The notes under the pieces: model-generated
Seen by the model: the letters and a program-made list of their open reading frames with translations, nothing else
Database searches by the model: none
Told to the model about the DNA's origin: nothing
Assembly (NCBI RefSeq): GCF_014854695.1
Contig: NZ_CP027557.1
Coordinates: 4,588,001-4,652,000, forward strand
Direction of reading: 5' to 3'
Source of the DNA: Rhodococcus rhodochrous
GTDB lineage: Bacteria; Actinomycetota; Actinomycetes; Mycobacteriales; Mycobacteriaceae
Length of the DNA: 64,000 nt
Translations under genes and position numbers: made by a program
Shown: one piece after another, positions 52,226 to 60,777 of the stretch
How the letters are laid out: each line of letters starts with the position of its first letter
Numbering within the stretch: position 1 is the stretch's first letter

Positions 52226-52861
52226 CTACGTGGCCGAGTCGCGCCGCAGTTGGGCCGACATCGTGAGCAGCAGTTCGGTGCACTCCTCGACGACGTCGTC
52301 GTGACTCAGCGGCACGGTGCCGTCGAGCCAGGCCGTCAACGCCTGGGCGAGTCCGCCGACGACGTAGTGCGCCGCGAGATCGAGCCGGGGGCTCGGGGTG
52401 ATGGCGTAGATGTTCTCGGCCTGAGCGGTGACCAGACCGGCGAACATGCGGGTCGAGTCGAGGCGCCGCTTCGCGAGCTGCGTGTTGGCCTGGCTGACGG
52501 AGAACAGCATGCGGCCGAGCCGCGGATCCTCGTCGATCTCGCGGACGATGTTCTCGACGCAGGCCCGCACGATCGCGCGGTCGTCGTCGGCGGGTGCCGA
52601 GGTCACAGCGGCGAGCGTGCTCTCGGCGATGCGCTGGACGACGTGGTCGTAGACGGCACCGGTGAGCTCGTCGCGGTCGGCGAAGCTCTCGTAGAAGTAG
52701 CGCGATGCCAGACCGGCGCGCTTGCAGACACCGCGCACCGACAGCGTGGCTTCCCCGTCGGCAGCTCCGAGGAGATCGAGACCGGCCTCGATCAGCTGCG
52801 CTCGCCGATCGGCCTGTCGTTCCTCGCCTGCGCGTCCACCGTAGAGCCGTCCAGTTGCCAT
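52226..52861 (-). CDS. TetR-family regulator
   Basis: 211 aa. Helix-turn-helix with LSVRGVCKRAGLASRYFYESF, then a helical ligand domain. ATAGGGG precedes the ATG. Divergent from the MpaB-family gene with 109 bases between; TCCGGTCT is repeated there (near 52877 and 52905) and could be its operator. Confidence 0.85.
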   Translation of the reverse strand: MATGRLYGGRAGEERQADRRAQLIEAGLDLLGAADGEATLSVRGVCKRAGLASRYFYESFADRDELTGAVYDHVVQRIAESTLAAVTSAPADDDRAIVRACVENIVREIDEDPRLGRMLFSVSQANTQLAKRRLDSTRMFAGLVTAQAENIYAITPSPRLDLAAHYVVGGLAQALTAWLDGTVPLSHDDVVEECTELLLTMSAQLRRDSAT

Positions 52862-52970
52862 ACCCCTATCTTCGCAGCGTCCGGTCTCCGTTCCGCGCAA
52901 CCTCCGGTCTTTACCGTCGGCGCGCATCTGAGTACAGTCGTGGTCACTTCGAACGATGGAGGGAATTCCG

Positions 52971-53795
52971 ATGACGACGACCGTCGACAAGCCCGTCGGC
53001 CTGGACGACACGATGGACGGGCTCGGCCTGGCCGCCGGAGCAGCGAACATCATCATGCAGCTGTCGTGGCCCGGCGTCGGCTACGGCGTCTACGAATCCC
53101 GCGTGGAGTCGGGACGGCTGTTCGACCACCCGATCAAGCGCACCCGCACCACCCTCACCTACCTGGCCGTCGCGGCGCGCGGCACCGACGACGAGAAGCG
53201 CTTGTTCCGTCGCGGCGTCAACAAGGCGCACTCGCAGGTCCGTTCCACCGAGTCGAGCCCGGTCGAGTACAACGCGATGGATCCGGAACTGCAGCTGTGG
53301 GTGGCGTCGTGCATCTACCGCGGATTCGAGGACGTGCACCGCGCGCTGTACGGGCCGATCCCCGACGACGCGATCGAGTACTTCTATCAGAACGGCGCGA
53401 CCTTCGGTACGACGCTGCAGGTGCCGCAGCACATGTGGCCGAAGGACCGGGCGGCGTTCGAGCAGTACTGGGAGGACAACCTCCACAAGGTGAAGATCGA
53501 CGACACGATCCGCGAGCACCTGCTGTCGATCGCCCGGATCGAGTTCCTGCCCCAGCCCGTCCCGGCCCTGTTCGGCAAGCTCAATCTCTTCTTCACCGCC
53601 GGCTTCCTGCCGCAGCTGTTCCGCGAGCAGATGTTGCTGCCGTGGACGCCGCGCGACCAGCGTCGCTTCGACCGCGTCATGCGAGCTCTGGGTGTGGTGA
53701 ACAAGAGGCTGCCGGTCGCGGTGCGGGAGCTGCCCTACCGCGTGCTGCTGGCCGACATGCGGTGGCGGATCCGGACGGGCCGATCCCTGGTCTAG
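52971..53795 (+). CDS. Oxygenase MpaB-family protein (DUF2236)
   Basis: 274 aa from ATG 52971 (GGAGGGAAT site; the ATG at 52956 lies inside that site). Latex-clearing-protein/MpaB-like haem domain: NIIMQLSWPGVGYGVYES, KRTRTTLTYLAVAARGTD, VRSTESSPVEYNAMDPELQL with conserved His/Arg pattern in related proteins. Family members are haem oxygenases or oxidases of polyprenoids. Controlled, probably, by the divergent TetR protein. Confidence 0.82.
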   Translation: MTTTVDKPVGLDDTMDGLGLAAGAANIIMQLSWPGVGYGVYESRVESGRLFDHPIKRTRTTLTYLAVAARGTDDEKRLFRRGVNKAHSQVRSTESSPVEYNAMDPELQLWVASCIYRGFEDVHRALYGPIPDDAIEYFYQNGATFGTTLQVPQHMWPKDRAAFEQYWEDNLHKVKIDDTIREHLLSIARIEFLPQPVPALFGKLNLFFTAGFLPQLFREQMLLPWTPRDQRRFDRVMRALGVVNKRLPVAVRELPYRVLLADMRWRIRTGRSLV

Positions 53796-53882
53796 GGGTC
53801 CCGCGATCGACCCGGAGAGTCTGCTACAGTTTGCTCCGAAAGCTCGGGCCGGAGTCGGTGAGAATCGGCAAAAGCCCAGCGT

Positions 53883-53953
53883 GCCGATGTAGTTCAATGG
53901 TAGAACATCAGCTTCCCAAGCTGAATACGCGGGTTCGATTCCCGTCATCGGCT
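53883..53953 (+). tRNA. tRNA-Gly (anticodon CCC)
   Basis: 71 bases. Acceptor arms GCCGATG/CATCGGC pair fully, anticodon stem TCAGC/GCTGA with loop TTCCCAA gives CCC, T-arm GCGGGTTCGATTCCCGT. CCA is not encoded. Followed by a strong terminator. Confidence 0.95.
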
Positions 53954-53960
53954 CCCACAC

Positions 53961-53989
53961 GAAGGCCCCGACACGCGGTCGGGGCCTTC
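53961..53989 (+). terminator. Terminator of tRNA-Gly
   Basis: GAAGGCCCCGAC/GTCGGGGCCTTC, perfect 12-bp stem, 5-base loop, then CGTCGTTGT. Confidence 0.85.
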
Positions 53990-54126
53990 GTCGTTGTGGG
54001 GCGGGTCCGAGCCCGTCGTTCCTGCCGCAGGACGCTCCCGGCGCCGACTCGTGCGCGGATCACGACCGACCTTCCCGTACTGTGGGGGAATCGGGACCGT
54101 TCAGGTCCCCAATTGAGGGTGGCAAC

Positions 54127-54261
54127 ATGGCCGACAAATCGCCTCGCAGTTCGATGTCCAAGAAGTCCGGCAAGTCGCTGAAGGAAAAGCGCGCCGAGAA
54201 GAAGACCAGGACCAGCATCAAGGCCGAGGCTGAGATCGTCGCGAACGTCAGGAAGCGCTGA
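54127..54261 (+). CDS. Small Lys/Arg-rich conserved protein, 44 aa
   Basis: Starts MADKSPRSSMSKKSGKSLKE and continues as a basic helix (KRAEKKTRTSIKAEAE). I recall near-identical short proteins in many actinobacteria. Ribosome site GAGGGTGG upstream, terminator 13 bases downstream. Possibly a nucleic-acid or ribosome-associated protein; role unknown. Confidence 0.75.
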   Translation: MADKSPRSSMSKKSGKSLKEKRAEKKTRTSIKAEAEIVANVRKR

Positions 54262-54274
54262 TCTTTCTGAGGAT

Positions 54275-54304
54275 GAAGGCCTCGACCGCACGGTCGGGGC
54301 CTTC
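54275..54304. terminator. Bidirectional terminator
   Basis: 13-bp stem (54275-54287 with 54292-54304, one G-U), loop of 4, similar in sequence to the tRNA terminator. Confidence 0.75.
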
Positions 54305-54373
54305 GTCGTATCGAGTCTGTCGTTGTTGTCGATTTTCTCGCGTTCTTCGACAACAACACCTACCTCGACAGTC

Positions 54374-54862
54374 CTACCGGCGGCCTTCGAGGTACGAGCG
54401 GGCTGTATCGAGGAGTTCGGGGAGCGAGCGGGTCGCGTCCAGGGTGACGCCGTCCTCGTCGGGTCCCAGCGGCTCGAGCGTCTCGAACTGGGAAGCCACC
54501 AGCGACTCGGAGAAGAAGTGGCCGCCGCGTCCGCGAACCCTGGACCGCACGACGTCGACGGGCACATCCAGATGGAGGAAGACGGCCGGGGTGCCGGCAC
54601 GCAGGATGTCGCGGTAGGACCGCTTCAGTGCCGAGCACGCGACCACCGGGGTCTCGACGCTGTCGGCAGCGGCCGCGGCGACCGCACGCAACCACGGCTC
54701 ACGATCCTCGTCGCCGAGCGCGTGCCCCGAGCGCATCTTCTCGATCGACGCGTCGCTGTGGTAATCGTCCGCCTCGATGAAGGCGCCGCCGATCGCGTCC
54801 GCGAGTTGCTTCGCGAAAGTCGTTTTGCCACATCCACTGACGCCCATCACCACAACAGCCAT
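54374..54862 (-). CDS. gntK: Gluconokinase
   Basis: 162 aa. P-loop GVSGCGKTT (residues 7-15), EADDYHSDASIEKMRSGHAL and ACSALKRSYRDILR are the GntK signature. Phosphorylates gluconate to 6-phosphogluconate, feeding the pentose phosphate route. No transporter beside it. Its start is 10 bases from a 22-bp palindrome that could affect translation or end the upstream transcript. Confidence 0.92.
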   Translation of the reverse strand: MAVVVMGVSGCGKTTFAKQLADAIGGAFIEADDYHSDASIEKMRSGHALGDEDREPWLRAVAAAAADSVETPVVACSALKRSYRDILRAGTPAVFLHLDVPVDVVRSRVRGRGGHFFSESLVASQFETLEPLGPDEDGVTLDATRSLPELLDTARSYLEGRR

Positions 54863-54872
54863 GCCACATCGT

Positions 54873-54932
54873 AACTTCGGGGAGGTTGTGGTCGCTCTCG
54901 TCGAAATTCCCGACCACGACCTCCCCGAAGTT
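54873..54932. repeat. Long intergenic palindrome with GGGGAGGTTGTG core
   Basis: 22-base arms (54873-54894 with 54911-54932, one G-U pair), 16-base loop. It starts at the stop of the secreted-protein gene and ends 10 bases before the gntK start. Shares GGGGAGGTTGTG with the element at 59974. Confidence 0.8.
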
Positions 54933-55807
54933 CACTCGAGGTACGACGCGTAATCGGCGTAGGGCACCTGACCAGTGGGGCTCGCCTTGATGGCCTCGGC
55001 AACCTCCGGCGGGATGGGAGCCCAGTAGGCCGGCATCGCGGCCGCGAGGGAAGGACTCACGGCGTAGATGAGAGCGAAGTTCACGATCCACAGCGGCGGC
55101 GCCATCGACATGCCGACGGTCGAGACGACGTCACCCTTCGTGTTGGTGACCAGCTGCGCGGCGCCGGACATCTGTTGCGCCGCAAAACCGAAGGCCGCCT
55201 CGATCGGGTACGCCGACCGGTACAGCGCCACCAATGTGTCCGTCGCGTCGTTGTTGCGCAGCCAGGTGTCGACGTACCCGCCGGGCGCGATGAGCGTGTT
55301 GATCTGCCGTGTCGGCGCCGACGCGTTGGCCGGGCTCTGCAGTATGCCGTCGGGCGTCACGTAGAGGCCGTAACTACCGAGGACCGACGGGGTGGAGACA
55401 CCGTTCACGTCGGAATACATGGGGCGGCCGGTCGTATTGATGAGGATGTCGATGGAGCTCTGGATGATCTCGGCCGCCTCCTTGCTTCCGCCCACTCCCC
55501 CGCCGGTGGTGAAGTCGCGGGCCTGCTGCTCGGACAACGCATCCGACGGACTCAGCCCGATCTGACGGGCGATGTCCTCGGCCCACTCCCGACCGAGCGG
55601 GGCGTGCAACCGGGACGGGTCGGTGACCTGCGTCGGCGCCAGATGCTCGTAACCCGGTGCGCCGGAGAACGGGAGCGAGAAGCCGGTGACGTCGTCCGCC
55701 GATGCCGCGGGATTGACCCACAGGGCGAGCAACCCCATGAGCGCCACCACCGTGGCGGCTCTCCCTCCGCGTCTGTGCCGTCGGCCGGACTTCCGTGTGC
55801 TGCGCAT
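54932..55807 (-). CDS. Secreted protein, possibly cell-envelope associated
   Basis: 291 aa from ATG 55807 (AGGAGG site). Tat-like or Sec signal: RRHRRGGRAATVVALMGLLA with cleavage after ASA. The mature part has FSLPFSGAPGYEHLAPTQ, REWAEDIARQIGLSP and a late hydrophobic stretch (PPLWIVNFALIYAVSPSLAA). Not recognised; typical of mycolate actinobacteria surface proteins. Confidence 0.72.
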   Translation of the reverse strand: MRSTRKSGRRHRRGGRAATVVALMGLLALWVNPAASADDVTGFSLPFSGAPGYEHLAPTQVTDPSRLHAPLGREWAEDIARQIGLSPSDALSEQQARDFTTGGGVGGSKEAAEIIQSSIDILINTTGRPMYSDVNGVSTPSVLGSYGLYVTPDGILQSPANASAPTRQINTLIAPGGYVDTWLRNNDATDTLVALYRSAYPIEAAFGFAAQQMSGAAQLVTNTKGDVVSTVGMSMAPPLWIVNFALIYAVSPSLAAAMPAYWAPIPPEVAEAIKASPTGQVPYADYASYLE

Positions 55808-55966
55808 AGGTCGGCCTCCTGGGACACCGTCGCGATGGGGACACACGTGCGTATTTCAGTGAAACGCCGGGGTAAAGAGTGCGTCAATGCCCCCACGGGG
55901 TGAATTGGGGGAGAATGTGGACGGTTTTCGCGAGATTCTCGGCAACGACCGCCCCCGACAAAGCAG

Positions 55967-55998
55967 CGTGGCCGCCACCCGGAAGGGTGACGGCCACG
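55967..55998 (-). terminator. Terminator of the ahpC-ahpF operon
   Basis: CGTGGCCG-C-CACCC, GGAA loop, GGGTG-A-CGGCCACG: 13 paired bases with one mismatch, 15 bases after the ahpF stop. Confidence 0.8.
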
Positions 55999-56013
55999 GG
56001 GCTGCAGTGACGC

Positions 56014-57609
56014 CTAGACGGTCGCAGCAACCGCTTCCTCGGCCTGGGCCGGGGCGCTCGTGCGGATGAGGTGGTCGAACGCGCCGAGCGCGGCCGTCGC
56101 ACCCGCACCTGCGGAGACGATGATCTGCTTGTACGGGACGGTCGTGCAGTCGCCGGCAGCGAACACGCCGGGCACCGAGGTGCGGCCGTGGTCGTCGACG
56201 ACGATCTCGCCACGCGGGCTGAGTTCGACCGTGCCGGAGAGCCACTCGGTGTTCGGCAGCAGGCCGATCTGGACGAACACGCCGTCCAGCTCGAGGGTGC
56301 GCGACTCATCGGTGGTGCGGTCGGTGTAGGTCAGGCCGGTGACCTTCGAACCGTCGCCGAGGACCTCGGTGGTGAGGGCGCTGACGATGATGTCGACGTT
56401 GGGCAGGCTGCGGAGCTTGCGCTGCAGCACCTCGTCGGCGCGCAGGACCGAGTCGAACTCGATGAGGGTCACATGGGCGACGACGCCGGCGAGGTCGATC
56501 GCGGCCTCGACACCGGAGTTACCGCCACCGATGACCGCGACGCGCTTGCCCTTGAACAGCGGGCCGTCGCAGTGCGGGCAGTAGGTGACGCCCTTGTTGC
56601 GGTACTCCTGCTCGCCCGGCACGTTCATCGCGCGCCAGCGGGCACCGGTCGCGAGAACGACGCTGCGCGAAAGCAACCGGGCGCCGCTCTCGAGTTCGAC
56701 CTCGACGAGACCACCCTCGGTGGGGGCCGGGGTGAGCTTCGAGGCCTTCTGGACGTTCATGATGTCGACGTCGTACTGGCGCACGTGGTTCTCGAGCTCG
56801 GCCGCGAACTTCGGGCCCTCCGTGTAGGGGACGGAGGAGAAGTTCTCGATGGCCATGGTGTCGAGCACCTGGCCGCCGAAGCGCTCGGCGAGAACGCCGG
56901 TGCGGATTCCCTTGCGGGAAGCGTAGATCGCGGCGGTCGCGCCGGCGGGGCCGCCACCGACGACGAGGACGTCGAAGGGATCCTTCTCGCTGATCGCGGC
57001 GGCGGTGCGCTCGGCGGAGCCGCTGTCGAGCTTGCCGACGATCTGCTCGAGGTTCATGCGTCCGGAGCCGAACAGCTCACCGTTGAGGAAGACGGTCGGC
57101 ACTGCCATGACCTGGCGTGCATCGACCTCGTCCTGGAAGAGCGAGCCTTCGATCGCGGTGTGCTTGATGCGCGAGTTGGTCACGCACATCACGTTCAGGG
57201 CCTGCACCACGTCGGGGCAGTTCTGGCACGACAGCGAGAAGTAGGTCTCGAAGTGGAAGTCGCCCTCGAGATCGCGCACCTGCTCGAGCAGTTCCACGGC
57301 CTCCTTCGAGGGGTGGCCGCCGACCTGCAGCAGGGCGAGCACGAGAGAGGTGAACTCGTGGCCGAGCGGGATGCCCGCGAACTCGACCGCGATGTCGGTG
57401 CCGACCCGGCGGATCAGGAAGGAGGGGCGACGGGTGGCTTCACCGTCGCGCACATGGGTGACCAGATCGGACATGCCGGCGATCTGATCGAGGAGGTCGG
57501 CGAGTTCCTTCGACTTCGGCCGGTCGTCGAGGGACGACACGAGCTCGATCGGCTGGGTGACCTTTTCGAGAAGGGACTTCAACTGGGCGGCAAGGGAGGC
57601 GTCGAGCAT
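56014..57609 (-). CDS. ahpF: Alkyl hydroperoxide reductase subunit F
   Basis: 531 aa, full-length AhpF. N-terminal tandem thioredoxin-like domain with [11 protein letters not shown] (CxxC at about 129-132), FAD-binding [19 protein letters not shown], redox-active [13 protein letters not shown]-binding [13 protein letters not shown] and a late [11 protein letters not shown]. Transfers electrons from NADH to AhpC. Lies 147 bases after ahpC with a 14-bp hairpin between, so expression is likely lower than that of ahpC. Having AhpF with AhpC, instead of AhpD, differs from M. tuberculosis. Confidence 0.95.
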   Translation of the reverse strand: MLDASLAAQLKSLLEKVTQPIELVSSLDDRPKSKELADLLDQIAGMSDLVTHVRDGEATRRPSFLIRRVGTDIAVEFAGIPLGHEFTSLVLALLQVGGHPSKEAVELLEQVRDLEGDFHFETYFSLSCQNCPDVVQALNVMCVTNSRIKHTAIEGSLFQDEVDARQVMAVPTVFLNGELFGSGRMNLEQIVGKLDSGSAERTAAAISEKDPFDVLVVGGGPAGATAAIYASRKGIRTGVLAERFGGQVLDTMAIENFSSVPYTEGPKFAAELENHVRQYDVDIMNVQKASKLTPAPTEGGLVEVELESGARLLSRSVVLATGARWRAMNVPGEQEYRNKGVTYCPHCDGPLFKGKRVAVIGGGNSGVEAAIDLAGVVAHVTLIEFDSVLRADEVLQRKLRSLPNVDIIVSALTTEVLGDGSKVTGLTYTDRTTDESRTLELDGVFVQIGLLPNTEWLSGTVELSPRGEIVVDDHGRTSVPGVFAAGDCTTVPYKQIIVSAGAGATAALGAFDHLIRTSAPAQAEEAVAATV

Positions 57610-57700
57610 GAGGATTCACTCCAGAGGTGGAAGAACTGTGACCGGAAGAGATGGGAGTCGGCGAACTTCTCAGCTCGAGCCGAGCGGACCCGGACGGTGC

Positions 57701-57735
57701 CCGGTGGCACGGGACGTTCGATCCCGTGCCACCGG
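57701..57735 (-). terminator. Intercistronic hairpin between ahpC and ahpF
   Basis: CCGGTGGCACGGGA (57701-57714) pairs perfectly with 57722-57735; 7-base loop. A partial terminator or RNA-stability element. Confidence 0.75.
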
Positions 57736-57755
57736 AACGAATTTCCGTCGACGAA

Positions 57756-58319
57756 TCAGATCTTGCCGACGAGCTCCAGCGACGGAGCGAGGGTGTCGTC
57801 GCCCTCTTCCCACTTGGCCGGGCAGACCTCGCCCGGGTGGCTGCGGACGTACTGAGCAGCCTTGACCTTGCGGACGAGCTCGGCGGCGTTGCGGCCGATG
57901 CCCTCAGCGGTGACCTCGGTGAACTGGACGACGCCGTCCGGGTCGACCAGGAAGGTGCCGCGGTCGGCGAGGCCCTGGTCCTCACGGAGGACCTCGAAGT
58001 CGGTGCTGATCTGCAGGGTCGGGTCACCGATCATGGCGTACTTGATCTTGCCGATGGTCTCCGACGAGCCGTGCCACGCCTTGTGCGTGAAGTGCGTGTC
58101 GGTCGAGACGGAGAAGACCTCGACGCCGAGCTTCTGCAGCTCCTCGTAGTGGTCCGCGAGGTCGCCGAGCTCCGTCGGGCAGACGAACGTGAAGTCTGCG
58201 GGGTAGAAGAAGAAGATCGCCCACTTGTCCTTGATGTCCTCGTCGGACACGGTCACGAAGGCGCCGTCCTTGAAAGCCTCGGCCTTGAAGGGCTTGATCT
58301 TCTTGTTGATCAGCGACAT
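57756..58319 (-). CDS. ahpC: Alkyl hydroperoxide reductase subunit C (peroxiredoxin)
   Basis: 187 aa, the enterobacterial-type 2-Cys peroxiredoxin. Peroxidatic Cys in [13 protein letters not shown] (about residue 47), resolving Cys in [10 protein letters not shown] (about 167). Reduces hydrogen peroxide and organic peroxides using AhpF. An AAGTG-poor leader precedes the ATG; a 27-base palindrome 52 bases upstream is a candidate OxyR site. No oxyR gene is adjacent. Confidence 0.96.
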   Translation of the reverse strand: MSLINKKIKPFKAEAFKDGAFVTVSDEDIKDKWAIFFFYPADFTFVCPTELGDLADHYEELQKLGVEVFSVSTDTHFTHKAWHGSSETIGKIKYAMIGDPTLQISTDFEVLREDQGLADRGTFLVDPDGVVQFTEVTAEGIGRNAAELVRKVKAAQYVRSHPGEVCPAKWEEGDDTLAPSLELVGKI

Positions 58320-58370
58320 GTAAGAACCTCACTCGTCTCGATGGGGTTGACGGTTCAGACGTTATCCGCG

Positions 58371-58397
58371 AACTATTGATTGTGCCAATCGATAGTT
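58371..58397. promoter_or_regulatory. Palindromic operator upstream of ahpC (OxyR-type candidate)
   Basis: AACTATTGATT-GTGCC-AATCGATAGTT, 10 of 11 symmetrical pairs, with ATAG/CTAT ends spaced as in OxyR sites (contains the T-N11-A of LysR-type regulators). Lies 52 bases before the ahpC start. Confidence 0.7.
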
Positions 58398-58524
58398 TCT
58401 AGAAGTTCGATAAGGAAGGGCTATAACACGCCGTTCGACCAGGTCGTTGCTTTTCCTTCCTCACAAATGTGACAGAACACACAACCTTTGCGACAGGGCA
58501 CTCCGGCCCGCCCGACAGGGAAGA

Positions 58525-59334
58525 ATGGAACCGATGCACTCACGACCGAGCTACCGCCGCACCGGATCCGGTGAACCCCTACTCCTCCTGCACGGCATCG
58601 GCGCCACGATGGACGACTTCTCCACCCTCGTCCCGCGACTCGCCGAGCACTTCGACGTGCTGAACGTCGACCTACCCGGTCACGGTTCGTCGCCGGAACA
58701 GAGCGGCCGACCCACCGTCGGCGCGCTCACCGACACCCTGGAGGCGGAACTCGACGCCCTCGGACTCGACCGGGTGCACGTTCTGGGCAACTCGCTCGGC
58801 GGACGACTCGCGATCGAACTCGCCGTGCGCGGCCGCGCCCTGTCTGTGGTCGCCCTGTCACCCTCCGGACTCGGACTGCCGCCGGAACGTATCTACCAGG
58901 GCGCGCTCATGACGACCGCGCGCCTGCTCAACAAGGCCCGCAGGCCGCTCATCGAACCGATGTCGCGCAGCGTCCTCGGCCGTACCGCACTCACCGCGGG
59001 TCTACGCGCGAAGCCGTGGGAGACGACCCGCGCCGAAGCACTGGCGGTCAAGGGCGGATTCGCCGATTCGGCCGGTTTCTGGTCGATGCTGTGGGACGCG
59101 ATCCTGACCGATGTGCCGACGGGACTCGACCGGATCGACTGTCCCGTCACTCTGGCGCAGGGCGTCCTCGACACGGTCGCGTCGGCGCAGACCGTGCGGT
59201 ACGTCCCACTGATCCCCGGGGCACGGTTCGTGCCGCTCCGCTGGGCCGGCCACGCGCCGCAGTCCGACTGCCCCGAGGCCATCGTCGACCTCGTGCGCCG
59301 GACTGCCGCGCGGGCGAGCACCTACTGCCGGTAG
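58525..59334 (+). CDS. Alpha/beta hydrolase
   Basis: 269 aa from ATG 58525 (AGGGAAG; a second ATG at 58534 is possible). LLLLHGIGATMDDF (oxyanion), DLPGHGSS, nucleophile motif GNSLGGRLAIELA (Ser in GxSxG), and late His in RWAGHAPQSDCPEA. Resembles esterase/lipase or haloperoxidase-like proteins. Divergent from ahpC across the palindrome, so it may share peroxide control. Its 3' end overlaps the next minus-strand gene by 13 bases. Confidence 0.83.
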   Translation: MEPMHSRPSYRRTGSGEPLLLLHGIGATMDDFSTLVPRLAEHFDVLNVDLPGHGSSPEQSGRPTVGALTDTLEAELDALGLDRVHVLGNSLGGRLAIELAVRGRALSVVALSPSGLGLPPERIYQGALMTTARLLNKARRPLIEPMSRSVLGRTALTAGLRAKPWETTRAEALAVKGGFADSAGFWSMLWDAILTDVPTGLDRIDCPVTLAQGVLDTVASAQTVRYVPLIPGARFVPLRWAGHAPQSDCPEAIVDLVRRTAARASTYCR

Positions 59335-59534
59335 GACTCGACCTCGTCGACCGGCCGTGGCTGTGCGTCGTCCGGATCGTCACCGAACTCGGCCTTCGCG
59401 CGACGTTGACGCAGCAGGTCCCAGCATTGGTCGAGTCGCTTCTCGACAGCGCGCAGGCGCTGCAGATCCTCGTCGCTCGGACCGTCCGCGCCCGTCCGGT
59501 TTCGCACCCGACCGGCCGGGTATCTCCTCGACAT
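59322..59534 (-). CDS. DUF2630-like small protein
   Basis: 70 aa if the ATG at 59534 is used. The typical DUF2630 core DEDLQRLRAVEKRLDQCWDL is present, followed by a QRRAKAEFG segment and the usual VESYRQ end, but the usual 30-residue N-terminal part (MNDEDIL...) is missing and replaced by MSRRYPAGRVRNRTGAD. A GTG at 59507 is an alternative. The start codon overlaps the start codon of the divergent gene. Confidence 0.65.
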   Translation of the reverse strand: MSRRYPAGRVRNRTGADGPSDEDLQRLRAVEKRLDQCWDLLRQRRAKAEFGDDPDDAQPRPVDEVESYRQ

Positions 59535-59955
59535 GAGCATCGAAGACGGTCCCGGCGACACCCTCAGCCCCAGCGAAGGCCTCGACGCCGACGAGGTGCG
59601 GAACGACGACGGCGACGAGGTCGTCGATCCGCCCGAGGACTGGAGTGGAGCCGACAAGTTCGGAACGACCCAGCGTGAAGAGCAGGAAGGCGAGTCGCTC
59701 GACCAGCGTCTCGCCGAGGAGGAACCCGACGTCGAACCCGCCGAGCCGCTCGACAAGCCTGTCGCGGCGACGCCGGAGGACGAACTGACCGAAGACGTGG
59801 ACGAGGTGGTCGACGACGCCACCACCGGCGCGCCCGAAGACTCGAAACTCGCGGACGAGGTCGACGGGGTGATCGTGGAGGATTCGCGCGTCGACCGCGG
59901 TCAGGTCAGCGGCGCGCCCGAGGACGGGGAGTCGCTCTTCCCGATCGTGGAGTAG
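59533..59955 (+). CDS. DUF5709-like acidic protein
   Basis: 140 aa, about one third Asp+Glu. Starts MSIEDGPGDTLSPSEGLDAD and contains EDWSGADKFGTTQREEQEGE and SLDQRLAEEEPDV, the features of DUF5709. Predicted mostly disordered. Its ATG shares two bases with the start codon of the divergent DUF2630-like gene, so they are mutually exclusive or need separate promoters inside each other. Confidence 0.78.
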   Translation: MSIEDGPGDTLSPSEGLDADEVRNDDGDEVVDPPEDWSGADKFGTTQREEQEGESLDQRLAEEEPDVEPAEPLDKPVAATPEDELTEDVDEVVDDATTGAPEDSKLADEVDGVIVEDSRVDRGQVSGAPEDGESLFPIVE

Positions 59956-59973
59956 GAGTTCGGCGAACAGACG

Positions 59974-60026
59974 AAGGGGAGGTTGTGTGCGTGTCCGGTA
60001 GACGGACACGCACACAACCTCCCCTT
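59974..60026. repeat. Long intergenic palindrome / bidirectional terminator
   Basis: 24-base perfect arms (59974-59997 with 60003-60026), 5-base loop, core GGGGAGGTTGTG. Between convergent genes. Shares its core with the element at 54873. Confidence 0.85.
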
Positions 60027-60034
60027 ACTTCGCG

Positions 60035-60541
60035 CTACAGCACCTTCGAGCCGTACATCTCGCCGAGCGGGTCGGCGATCAGCTCGAGACGAACACCGTC
60101 GGGGTCGCGGAAGTACAACGAGACGTCGCTGTGTTCGACGAGCTCGACACCCGCGTCGATCAGCTTGTCGCGCAGGCGTTCCCAGGTGGGCAGGGCGACG
60201 CTGATCGCGATGTGGTGCAGACCGCCGAAGACCTCCTGATAGGGACCGACGTCGAGACCGGGGAAGTCGAAGAAGGCCAGCAGATTGCCGTTGCCGATGT
60301 CGAAGAAGAAGTGCGAGGAGCCGGGATAGTCGCGGTTCTCGATCAGCTCCGTCAGCGGGAACTCGAGGAGATCCTGGTAGAAGCGCACGGTCCGTTCGAC
60401 GTCGCTGCTGATCAGCGCGGTGTGGTGCAGTCCCCGCGCTGACGACTGCGGGCGCGCGTCGGCGGGCTTCAGGTGCGCGTCGCGGATGAGTGCACGCCGA
60501 CGCTCGAATTCTTCGGAGCGCTGCTGCTCGTCGGCGATCAT
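60035..60541 (-). CDS. Glyoxalase/VOC-family dioxygenase-like protein
   Basis: 168 aa from ATG 60541 (GGAAGGTGG site). Two beta-alpha-beta-beta-beta modules: GLHHTALISSDVERTVRFY (metal His) and GLHHIAISVALPTWERL with a late LYFRDPDGVRLELI (metal Glu). Could be a glyoxalase, a fosfomycin-type or a ring-cleavage enzyme; fold only is certain. Two CAACTAGTTG palindromes upstream suggest MarR- or similar control. Confidence 0.85.
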   Translation of the reverse strand: MIADEQQRSEEFERRRALIRDAHLKPADARPQSSARGLHHTALISSDVERTVRFYQDLLEFPLTELIENRDYPGSSHFFFDIGNGNLLAFFDFPGLDVGPYQEVFGGLHHIAISVALPTWERLRDKLIDAGVELVEHSDVSLYFRDPDGVRLELIADPLGEMYGSKVL

Positions 60542-60589
60542 CGATCCACCTTCCTCCCGATGTGGTTGCTTTCTCAACCAGGATGCTCC

Positions 60590-60615
60590 CAACTAGTTGC
60601 GTTGTCAACTAGTTG
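60590..60615. promoter_or_regulatory. Paired CAACTAGTTG operators
   Basis: Identical 10-base palindromes at 60590-60599 and 60606-60615, 16 bases centre to centre. GGTTG-N6-CAACC lies just inside towards the VOC gene (60564-60580). Typical of a MarR/TetR-type site; no such regulator gene is adjacent. Confidence 0.65.
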
Positions 60616-60777
60616 GTCGAGGTGGTAGCACTTCGTGACCCGGGGAGTCACGGACCGAGTACGACGATCTCGTCGCCGTCACGTCTTCTTCACGAACATC
60701 CGATTCGCCCGTTCCCGCAGATATCGGGTGCGGACGATGAATGTGTCGGGGGCTCAACGCCGTTCCGAGGAGATCCC

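Noticed and set aside
53883-53953. Integration site (att) of a genomic island at tRNA-Gly
   Set aside because: No integrase and no repeated tRNA 3' end were found in the flanking sequence.
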